From: Ruminococcus sp. YE71
GTDB lineage: Bacteria; Bacillota; Clostridia; Oscillospirales; Ruminococcaceae
Direction of reading: 5' to 3'
DNA length: 64,000 bases
Assembly (NCBI RefSeq): GCF_900119155.1
Contig: NZ_FPIR01000009.1
Span: forward strand, 88,546-152,545
The position numbers were made by a program, and so were the translations under genes. This document shows positions 8,649 through 17,946 of the stretch, in pieces (positions within the stretch are counted from its first letter, which is position 1; each line of letters opens with the position of its first letter). The notes under the pieces are model-generated. The model made no database searches. It had not been told where the DNA came from and saw only the letters and a program-made list of their open reading frames with translations.

Positions 8649-11600
8649 TTATGCCTCCTTGTCCATTGGCTTGATAGCTGCCAGAAGCTGCCCCGAGTTC
8701 ACCTGCTCGCCTGTTTTTACGAACAGCTTTTTCACGCTGCCCGAGCATCCGCTCTCGATCGTAAATTCCATCTTCATGCTTTCAAGAACGGCTATCTGCT
8801 GTCCTTTCTTAACCTGCTCGTTCTCCCTGACAAGTATCTTCCATACGCTGCCCGGGATAGACGCATTCACAGCTTCACAGCCGTCGGGGAGCTCTGCTTC
8901 CGAAGCTTCGGTGTTGCCCTCGGTCTCCGAAACAAAGTGGTCAAGACCCTGCTCTCTCCAGCGCTGTCTTTCTTCCTCGAAAGCCTGCTCCTGATGTGCT
9001 TTAAAAGCTGCGGCACTTTCGCTGATACTCTCCAGATACTTTTTATACTCGCCGAGATTGAAGCTCGTTTCTTCTGTCTCGATATCGAATTCGCCGCGCA
9101 GAAAGTCCTCTCTGTATCTGAGTATCTCATCTGCCGTGCATGGGTAGAACTTGATCTGGTCGAAGAAATTCAGCAGCCAGGGCTTGTCCTTTGTGAAATA
9201 TTTTGTCTCACGCAGGCGGTTCCACATCTGTATCGTGCGTCCCACGAACTGATAACCTCCGGGGCCCTCCATACCGTAAACGCAGAGATATGCGCCTCCG
9301 ATACCGACCGCATTTTCGGGAGTCCAGGGTCTTGCGGGATTGTATTTTGTCGTCACCATCCTGTGTCTCGGGTCGGTGGGAGTAGCAACGGGTGCGCCGA
9401 GATAAACGTCGCCAAGACCCATAACGAGATAATTCGCTTCAAACACTATCTTCTTTACGTCCTCGATGCTGTCAAGACCGTTTATGCGTCTGATGAACTC
9501 GGGATTGCTCGGACACCAGGGCGCATCGGGACGTACCGTCTGCTGATAGCGCCTTGCCGCAAGCTGTGTCTGGGTGTCGTCCCACGAAAGCGGAAGTTTG
9601 ATTATGCGCGAAGGAACGGTGATGTCGTCAAGATGTTTCAGGCTGTCGTTGACCTCGATGACCTTCCGTGTCATCTCACGGGTGTCTGTTCTGTCAACGT
9701 CAAAATGCACTTGCAGCGAGCGTATGCCTGGGGTCATATCTATGATAGGCAGACCGAGCTTTTCAAGCTCTCGCATAAGGATATGCGCTCTGAAACGGAG
9801 CTCAAGGTCAAGCTCCATCTCGCCGAATTCGATGAGGATGTTTTCCTCACCTGCAAGACGTATCATGTACTTTGTCCCGCCTGCTTCACCCTGTGCGAGC
9901 ACCGCGTAGGAAGCATCTATATCAGTCTGTTCGGGAAGCTCGGCGATGATATTGCCGCATCTGATGTTGTCCTCGACCTTTGTACGGATGTCCTTTGCCT
10001 GTTCAAGAGTCAACAGTCTGAAATGCACCTTGTCCCCGGGGTGGAGCTGTCCGAGTTTCCAGAGCTCGCCCTTTGCCGTCGTTACAGAGCATACAAATCC
10101 GCCGAGGCTCGGACCGTCGGGACCTAAGAGTATCGACTGGTCGCCCGTGAGGTCGAGAGTACCGACCGCATAGGCGTTATCGTGGATATTCGACGGGTGC
10201 AGTCCTGCTTCACCGCCGTCCTCTCTTACCCACTGAGGGATAGGTCCGTTGAGACGAACTCCCGTTCTTGCACTGTTGAAATTGACCGTATATTCAGCGG
10301 TGGTAAGGGTAGTGAGGTATTCGGGGCTCAGATATTCGGAAGTAGGCTGAGGACCCGGGATAACTCCTATCGTCCACTCGTTGGTTATCTTCGGCATAAA
10401 CTTAACATCGTAGGACGCCGAACTGTCTGTGGTGCAGTTCTTTGTGAGTTTCAGCACATCACCCGTGCGAAGTGTACGACCGTTGTGACCGCCGAATTTG
10501 CCGTCAGCAAAAGTCGATGAGCTGTTCATCACCTTCGGTACGTCGATACCGCCGCTGACCAGCAGATAAGTCCTCATACCAGTCTTGCAGGCCGAGAATT
10601 TCAGCACCTGCATAGGTTCGGCGGTGATGACCTTGTACATACCGACCGCCTTGCCGTCAAGTTCGGCGTACATATCCGCGCCCGTGATACAAAAGGAAGT
10701 CCTTGTTCTGAAACGGTAGCCGCCGCCTCTTAACGTCATTTCCAGTCCCGCTGTGTTCACATCGTTGCCCAGCAGGACATTACCTATCCTGAAGCTGTAG
10801 TTATCCATCGCACCGCAGGGCGGTACACCGACAGTCCAGTAGCCCTTCATACCATAGCAGTCCTGAACGGTGGTCTGGACTCCGCCGTCAAGCACTTCGA
10901 GGGCATTTTCTTCGGGAGCGAATCCCTCCAGCATCTTTGTGTAAAGACTGCCGCTGCCGTATTCCTCCGTGCTGATGAGAGCGCTGAGATAGGAAAGATT
11001 GTTGGTCACGCCGTAGATCTTCGAGCCCTCAAGCACGCTCTTCATTTTTTCCAGAGCTTCACCGCGGTCTTTTCCGTAAACGATGAGCTTTGCAAGCATC
11101 GGGTCGTAAAGCGATGATATCTCGATGTTCTTTCTGATCCACGTTTCAACTCTCGCTTCATCCGAGAACACAACATCGTCGATCTTTCCGCCCGATGGTC
11201 TGAAATTGTTCAGGCAGTCCTCGGCATATACTCTGACCTCGATGGAATGACCGCGCGGCTCGATATCCCTGTCGATGCCTTTAAGCTCCCCTGCGGCTTC
11301 CTTTATCATCCACTCCACAAGGTCGATACCCGTGACTTCCTCGGTGATGCCGTGCTCGACCTGTAGGCGGGTATTGACTTCAAGGAAATAAAAGCGCTCC
11401 TCGTTCTCATCGTAGAGGAATTCTATCGTACCCGCGTTACGGTAGCCTATGGAGCTTGCAAGGCTTCTTGCCGCCTTGTACATCTTCTCTCTTACATGAG
11501 ACGGGAAATTCGGCGCGGGGGATTCCTCGACCACCTTCTGATTACGCCGCTGTACCGAGCAGTCACGCTCACCCAGCAGGGCGATCTCGCCGTATCCGTT

Positions 11601-12242
11601 GCCGAAGATCTGTACCTCGATATGTCTTGCACGTCGGATGTATTTCTCGATGAACACTCCCGCATCGCTGAAATTGCTCTCGGCAAGGTGGCAGACCTTA
11701 TCATATGACGCTCTCAGGTCATCTTCATTCTCGCTGATGCTGATACCGATACCGCCGCCGCCTGCTGTACTTTTTATCATTACGGGATAACCGATCTCGG
11801 CAGCGGCTCTGACGGCCTCATCAAGTCCGCTCAGAAGCCCCGTTCCCGAAAGCAGCGGCACGCCGGCTTTCTCCGCGATCTCTCTTGCGGAATGCTTTAA
11901 TCCGAACAGCTTTATCTGCTCCGCTGTCGGTCCGATGAATCTGATACCGTGCTTTTCACATTCCGCCGCAAGCTCTGTATTTTCGCTCAGGAAGCCGTAT
12001 CCCGGGTGGATAGCCTCCGCACCTGTGGATACAGCCGCATCGATTATCTTGCCGATGTCGAGATATGTGTCCTTCGCACTGCCCGCACCGAGATAAACAG
12101 CTTCATCAGCACTTGAAACATGAAGGCTGTCCCTGTCCTTCTTTGAATATACAGCCACGCTCCCGATGCCCATTTTTCTGAGCGTCCGTTCTATCCTGAC
12201 CGCTATCGCACCACGGTTAGCGATAAGTACTTTCTTGAACAT
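8649..12242 (-). CDS. Urea/guanidine carboxylase, biotin-dependent
   Basis: 1197 residues. Residues ~1-450 are a biotin carboxylase (ATP-grasp GGGGIGI, FLEVNTRLQVEHGITEE). Residues ~455-1100 are the carboxyltransferase region made of KipA- and KipI-like modules, with GPGGYQFVGRT near 1010. The last ~80 residues are the biotinyl domain with VLESMKMEF (biotin on Lys1157). Urea carboxylases make allophanate directly; the close relatives encoded beside two DUF1989 proteins carboxylate guanidine. Context here has both DUF1989 genes, so guanidine is the better guess. I could not place the discriminating Asn/Asp pocket residue by eye. Confidence 0.92.
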   Translation of the reverse strand: MFKKVLIANRGAIAVRIERTLRKMGIGSVAVYSKKDRDSLHVSSADEAVYLGAGSAKDTYLDIGKIIDAAVSTGAEAIHPGYGFLSENTELAAECEKHGIRFIGPTAEQIKLFGLKHSAREIAEKAGVPLLSGTGLLSGLDEAVRAAAEIGYPVMIKSTAGGGGIGISISENEDDLRASYDKVCHLAESNFSDAGVFIEKYIRRARHIEVQIFGNGYGEIALLGERDCSVQRRNQKVVEESPAPNFPSHVREKMYKAARSLASSIGYRNAGTIEFLYDENEERFYFLEVNTRLQVEHGITEEVTGIDLVEWMIKEAAGELKGIDRDIEPRGHSIEVRVYAEDCLNNFRPSGGKIDDVVFSDEARVETWIRKNIEISSLYDPMLAKLIVYGKDRGEALEKMKSVLEGSKIYGVTNNLSYLSALISTEEYGSGSLYTKMLEGFAPEENALEVLDGGVQTTVQDCYGMKGYWTVGVPPCGAMDNYSFRIGNVLLGNDVNTAGLEMTLRGGGYRFRTRTSFCITGADMYAELDGKAVGMYKVITAEPMQVLKFSACKTGMRTYLLVSGGIDVPKVMNSSSTFADGKFGGHNGRTLRTGDVLKLTKNCTTDSSASYDVKFMPKITNEWTIGVIPGPQPTSEYLSPEYLTTLTTAEYTVNFNSARTGVRLNGPIPQWVREDGGEAGLHPSNIHDNAYAVGTLDLTGDQSILLGPDGPSLGGFVCSVTTAKGELWKLGQLHPGDKVHFRLLTLEQAKDIRTKVEDNIRCGNIIAELPEQTDIDASYAVLAQGEAGGTKYMIRLAGEENILIEFGEMELDLELRFRAHILMRELEKLGLPIIDMTPGIRSLQVHFDVDRTDTREMTRKVIEVNDSLKHLDDITVPSRIIKLPLSWDDTQTQLAARRYQQTVRPDAPWCPSNPEFIRRINGLDSIEDVKKIVFEANYLVMGLGDVYLGAPVATPTDPRHRMVTTKYNPARPWTPENAVGIGGAYLCVYGMEGPGGYQFVGRTIQMWNRLRETKYFTKDKPWLLNFFDQIKFYPCTADEILRYREDFLRGEFDIETEETSFNLGEYKKYLESISESAAAFKAHQEQAFEEERQRWREQGLDHFVSETEGNTEASEAELPDGCEAVNASIPGSVWKILVRENEQVKKGQQIAVLESMKMEFTIESGCSGSVKKLFVKTGEQVNSGQLLAAIKPMDKEA

Positions 12243-12248
12243 AGTATC

Positions 12249-12911
12249 TCACTCCTTATCCTGATCCCAGATCAGCAGCCTTACGGGTGTCGGGTTGTAG
12301 GCGTTGCAGGGATTGTTTAGCTGAGGACAGTTACTGATAAGCACCATAACGTGCTCCAGCGCCTTCATCTCAACATATTTTCCGGGTGCTGAAACACCGT
12401 CATCAAATTTCAGTCCGCCCTCTCGGGTGACAGGCACGTTCATGAAGAAATTGATATTCGGCGCAAGGTCACGCTTTCTGATATCTGCCGCCGTATTGTC
12501 TGCAAGCTGTAACATGAAGCTGTCACGGCAGTTGTGCATATATCTCTTCTCCCTTGCGTACCTGACGGTATTGCTCTGAGACGAGCAGGCACCGCCGAGC
12601 GTATCATGTCTGCCTGTTTTATCAGCTGTGATCTCAAGCAGCGGCTTGCCCGATTCGGCTCTGAGGATACTGCCTGTGGTAAGGTAGATGTTCTTCTGCA
12701 TGACGATCGTCTGAACTGCGCTGTAATGGTCTGACGGGTCTGTCATGTCATAGAATGTGGTATCCACCGCCTGATTTCCCTCTAAGTCGAGAATGCGGAA
12801 GGTCTGTCCCCGTTTAAGCTCATGCATCCAGCCGAGCCCTGCGTCGAGCACCTCATCATATACCGCATCTTCTATTTTTAACGTGCTGTCCTTTTCTGCA
12901 AAACCAAACAT
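12249..12911 (-). CDS. DUF1989 protein, probable carboxyguanidine deiminase subunit
   Basis: 220 residues, DUF1989 ('urea carboxylase-associated') family: [35 protein letters not shown], and the C-terminal [14 protein letters not shown] with metal- or ligand-binding Cys/His residues. In guanidine-degrading bacteria two DUF1989 subunits (CgdA and CgdB) deiminate carboxyguanidine to allophanate. The second subunit is encoded 15 bp upstream, as expected for a heteromer. Assignment as A or B is not possible from this reading. SD AGGAGGAC lies upstream. Confidence 0.88.
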   Translation of the reverse strand: MFGFAEKDSTLKIEDAVYDEVLDAGLGWMHELKRGQTFRILDLEGNQAVDTTFYDMTDPSDHYSAVQTIVMQKNIYLTTGSILRAESGKPLLEITADKTGRHDTLGGACSSQSNTVRYAREKRYMHNCRDSFMLQLADNTAADIRKRDLAPNINFFMNVPVTREGGLKFDDGVSAPGKYVEMKALEHVMVLISNCPQLNNPCNAYNPTPVRLLIWDQDKE

Positions 12912-12926
12912 TTTCCTGTCCTCCTG

Positions 12927-13646
12927 TCAGATACCCAAAAGATTGTTATAATCCCAGGTGTTTTCAAAAGCTCTGTAATTCTCGTCCCTGAAATTCACAC
13001 AGTAGTCTGTGAGATCAACGGGCGGAGCGTCATATACCTCCATAGTGACGGGCACCGACGGATATTTTTCGGAAGCATCCAGCGGATTCGGCGTGTTGGA
13101 AGCCACGAACAGGATATCCATCTCAGTCCTGAGAGTTACCGTAGCACCTGCCTTACAATGGTCGGGAACGTGATGCATACTGCCGTCATCATCGACATAC
13201 ACCTTCGAGAAGAGATTGACGCACGGCACTATATCGCGCTTGCCCATGTTGTTCCTCACAAGCTCGACCTTGAAATTCTCCTCGCCGCAGCGCAGATAAT
13301 CGTTGCCCTGCTGCTGATATGTGGTCTTGCCGTACTTCTCATCGGTAAGAAGTCTTGTAGTGTGTCCCGAGATGGTATCATGCCAGCCGAGACTATCCTC
13401 AACGATGCTTGCAAGAACTCTGCCGTTGTCGCTCATCAGCACATTTCCTCTTGTCAGATGCGCCGTATATTGTGCTTTCAGCGTGTCGGGCATATTGTAG
13501 CGCTCCGAAGTATCGCGCATATTATAGAGAAGCACCGAAAGGTTCGCATTGTCGCCCAGCGCCTTGAAGTGAATGTACTTTCCCTTTCCGATGAATCCCG
13601 ACCATTTCTCTCCCGCTCTGAAATCCTTTTCAAATATCTTTTGCAT
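12927..13646 (-). CDS. DUF1989 protein, probable carboxyguanidine deiminase subunit
   Basis: About 239 residues from the ATG at 13646; GGGAGGAAC lies 6 nt upstream, which rules against the longer frame from 13667. DUF1989 hallmarks are LLYNMRDTSERYNM, GWHDTISGHTT and ASNTPNPLDASEKYPSVPV. It is the first gene of the nine-gene operon and the likely partner of the next DUF1989 protein. Its leader carries a strong hairpin. Confidence 0.86.
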   Translation of the reverse strand: MQKIFEKDFRAGEKWSGFIGKGKYIHFKALGDNANLSVLLYNMRDTSERYNMPDTLKAQYTAHLTRGNVLMSDNGRVLASIVEDSLGWHDTISGHTTRLLTDEKYGKTTYQQQGNDYLRCGEENFKVELVRNNMGKRDIVPCVNLFSKVYVDDDGSMHHVPDHCKAGATVTLRTEMDILFVASNTPNPLDASEKYPSVPVTMEVYDAPPVDLTDYCVNFRDENYRAFENTWDYNNLLGI

Positions 13647-13660
13647 GATCTGTTCCTCCC

Positions 13661-13749
13661 TGAACAAAAATAAGGGGCTTCGGCAGCCGTTCTGCCAAAG
13701 CCCCTTTGCTTTATGTGCTTATTTTACCACAAAAAGCGTTCCGAAACAA
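13661..13749 (-). promoter_or_regulatory. Promoter and terminator-like leader of the guanidine/urea operon
   Basis: On the minus strand TTGTTT (13744-13749), a 17-bp spacer and TAAAAT (13721-13726) form the promoter. The start is predicted near 13714. A 15-bp stem with one mismatch (13692-13706 with 13672-13686, 5-nt loop) begins about 8 nt later and ends in ATTTTTG. No ykkC (guanidine-I) core, paired ACGR hairpins (guanidine-II) or dual ANTAR-type hairpins were seen here. Confidence 0.65.
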
Positions 13750-13817
13750 TTGTCTTTTATTCTGATTTTTAATCCGTCTTTCTCATACTAAAGTATGACT
13801 GACGGTACTGCACGGTA

Positions 13818-14579
13818 TCATTTTTCATTGAATATCATGTTGATAAGCTGTGCCCTGCTGTTCACTCCCGTTTTGGTGTAGATATTATAGATATGCGTTT
13901 TGACGGTCGAAAGACTGACTGCGAGCATATCACTTATGCCTGAATTCGAGAAGCCCGAGCAAAGCAGTTTAAGCACTTCCGTCTCACGCAGGGTGAGCTC
14001 GAATTTTTCGGCGGCGTCTTCAAAAAACTTGTCATTCGTGTTGATGCCGTCATTTGATGACAAGTGTTTTTTCAGCATATTTTCTATGTGGAATTTCAGA
14101 ATATCCAGGATATAAATATCCTTTTCGGTGAAGTCGCCCATATTTATGCTTTTGAACAGGCTCAGTATCCCTATCAGCTTTCCGTTATGTATAATAAGAA
14201 GTCCGCAGCCGAACTGTCCTCCTATCACTTCAAGAAAATTTTTGTAAAAGGATGTCTCACGGCGCATTTCCTCGCTGACTATCTTTGTATCCTGAAAAAT
14301 GGTGGTCTCGATAGATATTTCAAAAAGATAGCGCAGGTAATCGTCATCGAAGTAATAGCTGATATACTTCCTGATGATCTTTTCATCCATCCCGACGAAG
14401 AAAGACATATCTTCTCTGATATGCTCATTGTCATCAAGCAGAGTTATATATCCTTTTGAATAGTGTATCAGCGAATGCAAGACGTTCATGATACGCTGAA
14501 ACAAAATATGTATATCATCTATAGAATAAAGTTCCAGCAGTATATTGTTTATCGTTATCCATTCTCTCTCAGAAAGCAT
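13818..14579 (-). CDS. LuxR-family regulator with GAF-like sensor
   Basis: 253 residues. The first ~165 look like a GAF sensor (SLIHYSKGYITLLDD, FGCGLLIIHNGKLIGILSL). The last ~65 are a LuxR HTH: LTLRETEVLKLLCSGFSNSG and LAVSLSTVKTHIYNIYTKTG. It is a cytoplasmic transcription factor; the ligand is unknown. It is encoded upstream of, and in the same direction as, the guanidine/urea operon, with that operon's promoter starting 69 bp after its stop. Control of that operon is plausible but not shown. Confidence 0.8.
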   Translation of the reverse strand: MLSEREWITINNILLELYSIDDIHILFQRIMNVLHSLIHYSKGYITLLDDNEHIREDMSFFVGMDEKIIRKYISYYFDDDYLRYLFEISIETTIFQDTKIVSEEMRRETSFYKNFLEVIGGQFGCGLLIIHNGKLIGILSLFKSINMGDFTEKDIYILDILKFHIENMLKKHLSSNDGINTNDKFFEDAAEKFELTLRETEVLKLLCSGFSNSGISDMLAVSLSTVKTHIYNIYTKTGVNSRAQLINMIFNEK

Positions 14580-14589
14580 ATTTATATCC

Positions 14590-14677
14590 CCATTTCAAAA
14601 AAATAAAAAAGACGCCGGTTCAGTGAACACAGCGTCTTTGCTCCATATATTATATATTAAAACAGTCCATTTGTCAA
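14590..14677 (-). promoter_or_regulatory. LuxR gene promoter with terminator-like leader hairpin
   Basis: On the minus strand TTGACA (14672-14677), a 17-bp spacer and TATAAT (14649-14654). The predicted start near 14642 is followed at once by an 8-bp outer stem (14632-14639 with 14608-14615) holding an inner GTTCA/TGAAC stem, then T6-A-T7. The hairpin fills the leader, as at 3.4, 13.7 and 47.5 kb. Confidence 0.7.
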
Positions 14678-14724
14678 TGTCGATATTATTAATTGCAATT
14701 AAATGATTTTTGGAGGGCGTCAGT

Positions 14725-14847
14725 ATGTCGGAAAAGTATCGGACGGAAGGTCAGCAGATATCGTGCTGTAATAAACGAGGTCGTGAACAGAGAAGTGACA
14801 TCGCCCCTGCGGTCGTACTTTTTGCCGACAGGTCGGAGTTGGGCTGA
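14725..14847 (+). CDS. Possible 40-residue peptide, unrecognised
   Basis: TTTTGGAGGGCG lies 8 nt before an ATG that opens a 40-codon frame starting MSEKYRTEGQQISCC. No family is recognised and composition is unremarkable. It lies in debris-rich DNA and may be chance. Confidence 0.25.
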   Translation: MSEKYRTEGQQISCCNKRGREQRSDIAPAVVLFADRSELG

Positions 14848-14891
14848 AATATTACCCAAAAATAATTATTGAAAAAAATCCGGAAAATATC

Positions 14892-15320
14892 TTGACAATT
14901 GCCTGATAAAATATTATATTTTTTAACAAAAGGCTTAAGCTATTTTGCAGTGGCGGCGCTCTGTCTGAAAGCACATCTATCACTGCGAACGCTCCGGATA
15001 TCATTCCGACTCCTTTCGGAGAGACTATTACCGATAAAACGACCGAGCTTAATAATAAGGTTTACTTTGTTGAAAACGACGTCGAGGTATCTTCGCTGAC
15101 AGTTAAGGGCGATGCGAGCATACAGATAGATGACGGCTGCATCCTGACCGTTAAGGATGGTATAACGGTTGAAGCAACGGGCGGCACCTGCGCACCAACA
15201 AAGCAGGCGGTGTCGGCATACGCGGCAGTCTCGAAGTCCGCAGCGGTACTGTAATAGCAAAAGGTGCTGACAGCGGCAGCTCTTGTAGATTCCGCAGGCG
15301 CAGGCTTATCGTGAGTTTTG
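14892..15320 (+). pseudogene. Fragment of a repeat-rich surface protein, with promoter
   Basis: A promoter (TTGACA 14892-14897, 17 bp, TATATT 14915-14920) precedes coding-like sequence from about 14949. It reads SGGALSESTSITANAPD, then VEVSSLTVKGDASIQIDDG, typical of secreted carbohydrate-binding or beta-helix proteins of Ruminococcus. It lacks a signal peptide and start codon. Near 15185 the frame shifts and a second frame continues with GGVGIRGSLEVRSGTVIAKG. It is a broken internal fragment. Confidence 0.6.
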
Positions 15321-15480
15321 AAATATTCTTCCTGTATTTCGGGTGGGTAATTGTCGATCTGAATATTGTTCCTGCCGCTTGTTGCTGCAAAGCAGACAAC
15401 CGTAAAGATCGCCGCAAACACAAGCATTTCGATGACTATAACTGCGATATCATTACTATCCCTTCCCGCATACTTTTCTC
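15297..15480 (-). pseudogene. Fragment of a membrane protein
   Basis: The frame reads RDSNDIAVIVIEMLVFAAI, continues as a hydrophobic helix, then NNIQIDNYPPEIQEEYFKTH. This looks like the start of a conserved Firmicutes membrane protein (family not certain). It has no proper start and runs into antisense of the surface-protein fragment at about 15300, so it is truncated at both ends. Confidence 0.45.
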
Positions 15481-15500
15481 AATGATCTCAGCGGAAACGA

Positions 15501-16280
15501 TCACCACCTGAATACTGCGAGTCTGTTGTTCATATTCTTCCCGACGATCGCGAACAGCCTGCCCCTGACGGAGTATTTCTTCATCTCCTCGTTGTAGCTT
15601 CGTTCCAGTACCAGCTTCATTCTCGGCTCAAGGTCGAGGTATTCCCTGCCCGACTTTGTTCCCCAGCCGAAGGTGGCGTTAGTATGCTTGACTGCATCAT
15701 GGTGCTTTCCGTGCTTTTCGAGAAACGGCGAGTGCAGCTCCGCAAGCAGATAGCCGTGTCCGAAGCTGTTACAGAGCATATTGAGACAGGTCTTTACCTG
15801 CTCCTTTGAAAAGTATTCCAGCACACCCTCCATGACGATGATGTTCATATCCTTCTTCGGGAACTGCGCCGTCCAATCGCTTTCAAGGGCGCTGCCGTCG
15901 AGCATGGTGCAGCGGTCTCTGTCCTCGTACACCTTTCTGCGGACGGCGATCTGGTCGGACAGGTCAACGTCGAACCAGGTGAGCCTGCCGTTGTCCACCT
16001 GCGAGAATTTGTCATCGAATCCGCAGCCGAGATTGATGCACAGCGCATCGGGATGCTTTTTCAGCAGTTTGATAAGCACGTCACGGAACATTATCGTCCT
16101 CGCCACAACGCCCTCATGGGACAAAAACGGGTCGTATTTGCTGACGTCCACGCCGAGAGTTTCGATTATCTCCTTCGCCTTTTCGTCCCTGATCCTTGCG
16201 TTCGTTCGTGCTGTTTCGCTCGCCTTTATCGCCAGCGGGATAAGCGCAGTTTCCTGAATGTCTCCGAATCTCAAATCCAT
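15501..16280 (-). CDS. Ppm1/TcmP-type SAM-dependent O-methyltransferase
   Basis: 259 residues in the leucine-carboxyl-methyltransferase/Ppm1 family: SAM-binding INLGCGFDDKFSQ near 87, acidic WFDVDLSDQ, and MEGVLEYFSKEQV. Relatives methylate carboxylates or small natural products in the cytoplasm. It is the last gene of the 18705-15501 operon, 13 bp after the GNAT gene. Because that operon carries the same operator as the NRPS-PKS cluster, a tailoring role is possible (inference). Confidence 0.8.
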   Translation of the reverse strand: MDLRFGDIQETALIPLAIKASETARTNARIRDEKAKEIIETLGVDVSKYDPFLSHEGVVARTIMFRDVLIKLLKKHPDALCINLGCGFDDKFSQVDNGRLTWFDVDLSDQIAVRRKVYEDRDRCTMLDGSALESDWTAQFPKKDMNIIVMEGVLEYFSKEQVKTCLNMLCNSFGHGYLLAELHSPFLEKHGKHHDAVKHTNATFGWGTKSGREYLDLEPRMKLVLERSYNEEMKKYSVRGRLFAIVGKNMNNRLAVFRW

Positions 16281-16293
16281 AATTGACCTCTTT

Positions 16294-16911
16294 CTATTCC
16301 TTAGTGTCGTATATCAGATCGTATATCTTCGCACCTGCGGCTGTCCGTGTCTGTTCGAGCCTCATACCGAGGTGTATATACCTGTCACACTTACCCTTGG
16401 CGTCTGTGTCAAGAATACACGGGCAGTTCTTGTTATCTGCCATTTTGAAAGCATAGGTCAGCAGTTTCCGCATATAGCCCTGCCCCTGATGCTCCTTGGT
16501 GACGATCAGCATTTCGACCTTGACATATTTCTGCTTCTTCTTTTTCAGGCGCTGTTCCTGAGTTTCCTCGCCGCCGTTGGCTGTCTTTATGAAGGAAAAC
16601 AGCTTGCGCCAGCCGCCCATGGCATTTTTCATGCCCCGCGCCATCTTCACGATGCTGAAAAAACCGGGGTGATTGCCGTCCGTATCGGTAATGAGGATGT
16701 ATCCCTCACCGCCGTCTGTACTGTAGAAAGTGCCGCTTTCGATGCCTGCCACCACAAACGTCCGCATATAGTCCGTCATCGCCTGCCTGCTCTGAAAGAA
16801 CGGCTTCAGTCCGCCCTCTCCGTCCTCGTATGGGTAATCCCAGAAGGATTCGCCGATCAGTGCGGCTATCTCGTCGATCTTTTCCTTCGGGAGCGACCTT
16901 ATTCTTCGCAT
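16294..16911 (-). CDS. GNAT-family N-acetyltransferase
   Basis: 205 residues with the acetyl-CoA-binding motif A as HQGQGYMRKLLTYAF near 140 and a C-terminal HLGMRLEQTRT segment. The family transfers acetyl from acetyl-CoA to amines; the acceptor is unknown. Its start is 2 bp from the end of the aldo/keto reductase gene, indicating one operon. A basic, Lys-rich stretch (LKKKKQKYVK) precedes motif A. Confidence 0.8.
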   Translation of the reverse strand: MRRIRSLPKEKIDEIAALIGESFWDYPYEDGEGGLKPFFQSRQAMTDYMRTFVVAGIESGTFYSTDGGEGYILITDTDGNHPGFFSIVKMARGMKNAMGGWRKLFSFIKTANGGEETQEQRLKKKKQKYVKVEMLIVTKEHQGQGYMRKLLTYAFKMADNKNCPCILDTDAKGKCDRYIHLGMRLEQTRTAAGAKIYDLIYDTKE

Positions 16912-16913
16912 AC

Positions 16914-17849
16914 TTACCTTCTCTTTCCGACCGCAAACCTGAACATATCCGCACCGAGTATCTTTACACCTGTGCTGTCGGCAGTCTGTTCGAGCACGCT
17001 GATCTCCTTTTCGGTCAGCTGAACTTTCACAGCCTTATCAAGCTCGTCTGCCTGATAAGGCTTTCTGCACCCGCATATCGGCACTATTCCCTTTGACGAG
17101 CAGAACGCCATCGCCACCTGTGCGGGGCTTATCCCGTGCCGCCTGCCGATGATGTGCATTTTCTTGTAAAGCGGCAGAAGCCTGCTTTGGCGGTTCAGAT
17201 ATATCAGCTTCATCAGCGACAGCCTGCCGCCCTTTTTCGGCGGGACCAGCAGCCCCTCTTCAAGCACTGCCCACGCCCAGAACTGTACGCCGTTTTCACG
17301 GCACCAGTCCACAAGTCCGTTTTTCTCCCATTCTCTTGCAAGGATGCTGTAATGGTTCTGCACGCCGAAAAGCGGCACGCCCGCAGCGTCAAGCAGGCTC
17401 TTCGCCCTTTTGCACTCGTCAAGCGTGAAGTTGGATATGCCGATATTGCCTATCCTGCCTTCCTTGTAGAGTTCTGTCATTTCCGAGAGGTTCTGCTCTA
17501 TGCAGTTCGGCAGGTGCAGCCAGTAGATGTCAACGTGATCCCGACGAAAGTCTTTCAGATCTTTCTCAAACGATCTCCTCACCTGACCCTCGGAATACTT
17601 TGTCCCCGGGGTGTATTTTGCCGAGATCACAGCTTCCTTCGGGCAAAGCTCGCCTATCAGTTTCTGACCCATACCAAGACCGTAATCCTGCGCAGTATCG
17701 AAGATTGCAAGCTCCTTATCCATAGCTTCTCTGACCGTCTGTCTAAGCGTTTCCCTGTCAACGCTGCTGCCGCGAAGCATCCTGCCGTATGCCTTGCTGC
17801 CCCAGGAATTTGTGCCGACTACCGCTCTGTATATGTTCGTTTCACTCAT
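16914..17849 (-). CDS. Aldo/keto reductase
   Basis: 311 residues with the AKR tetrad: Asp and Tyr in IFDTAQDYG, Lys in ISAKYTPG and His in YWLHLPN, plus GNIGISNFTL. It is a cytoplasmic NAD(P)H-dependent carbonyl reductase of about the usual family length. It is second in the operon after the alpha/beta hydrolase (97-bp gap, SD GAGGAG). It is unrelated in subfamily to the AKR fragment at 1.6 kb. Confidence 0.85.
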   Translation of the reverse strand: MSETNIYRAVVGTNSWGSKAYGRMLRGSSVDRETLRQTVREAMDKELAIFDTAQDYGLGMGQKLIGELCPKEAVISAKYTPGTKYSEGQVRRSFEKDLKDFRRDHVDIYWLHLPNCIEQNLSEMTELYKEGRIGNIGISNFTLDECKRAKSLLDAAGVPLFGVQNHYSILAREWEKNGLVDWCRENGVQFWAWAVLEEGLLVPPKKGGRLSLMKLIYLNRQSRLLPLYKKMHIIGRRHGISPAQVAMAFCSSKGIVPICGCRKPYQADELDKAVKVQLTEKEISVLEQTADSTGVKILGADMFRFAVGKRR

Positions 17850-17946
17850 TTTGATACACTCCTCTTTCCCGGACGATTAGCACTATTGTGAGAACAAGCA
17901 TTTTTGAACCACGTTCCGCTTTTTATCTACGGGATCAAGTTCATCT

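Noticed and set aside
13646..13817. Guanidine-I, -II or -III riboswitch upstream of the DUF1989 operon
   Set aside because: No ykkC core, no paired ACGR hairpins and no suitable pseudoknot was seen; the leader has room for only one hairpin.
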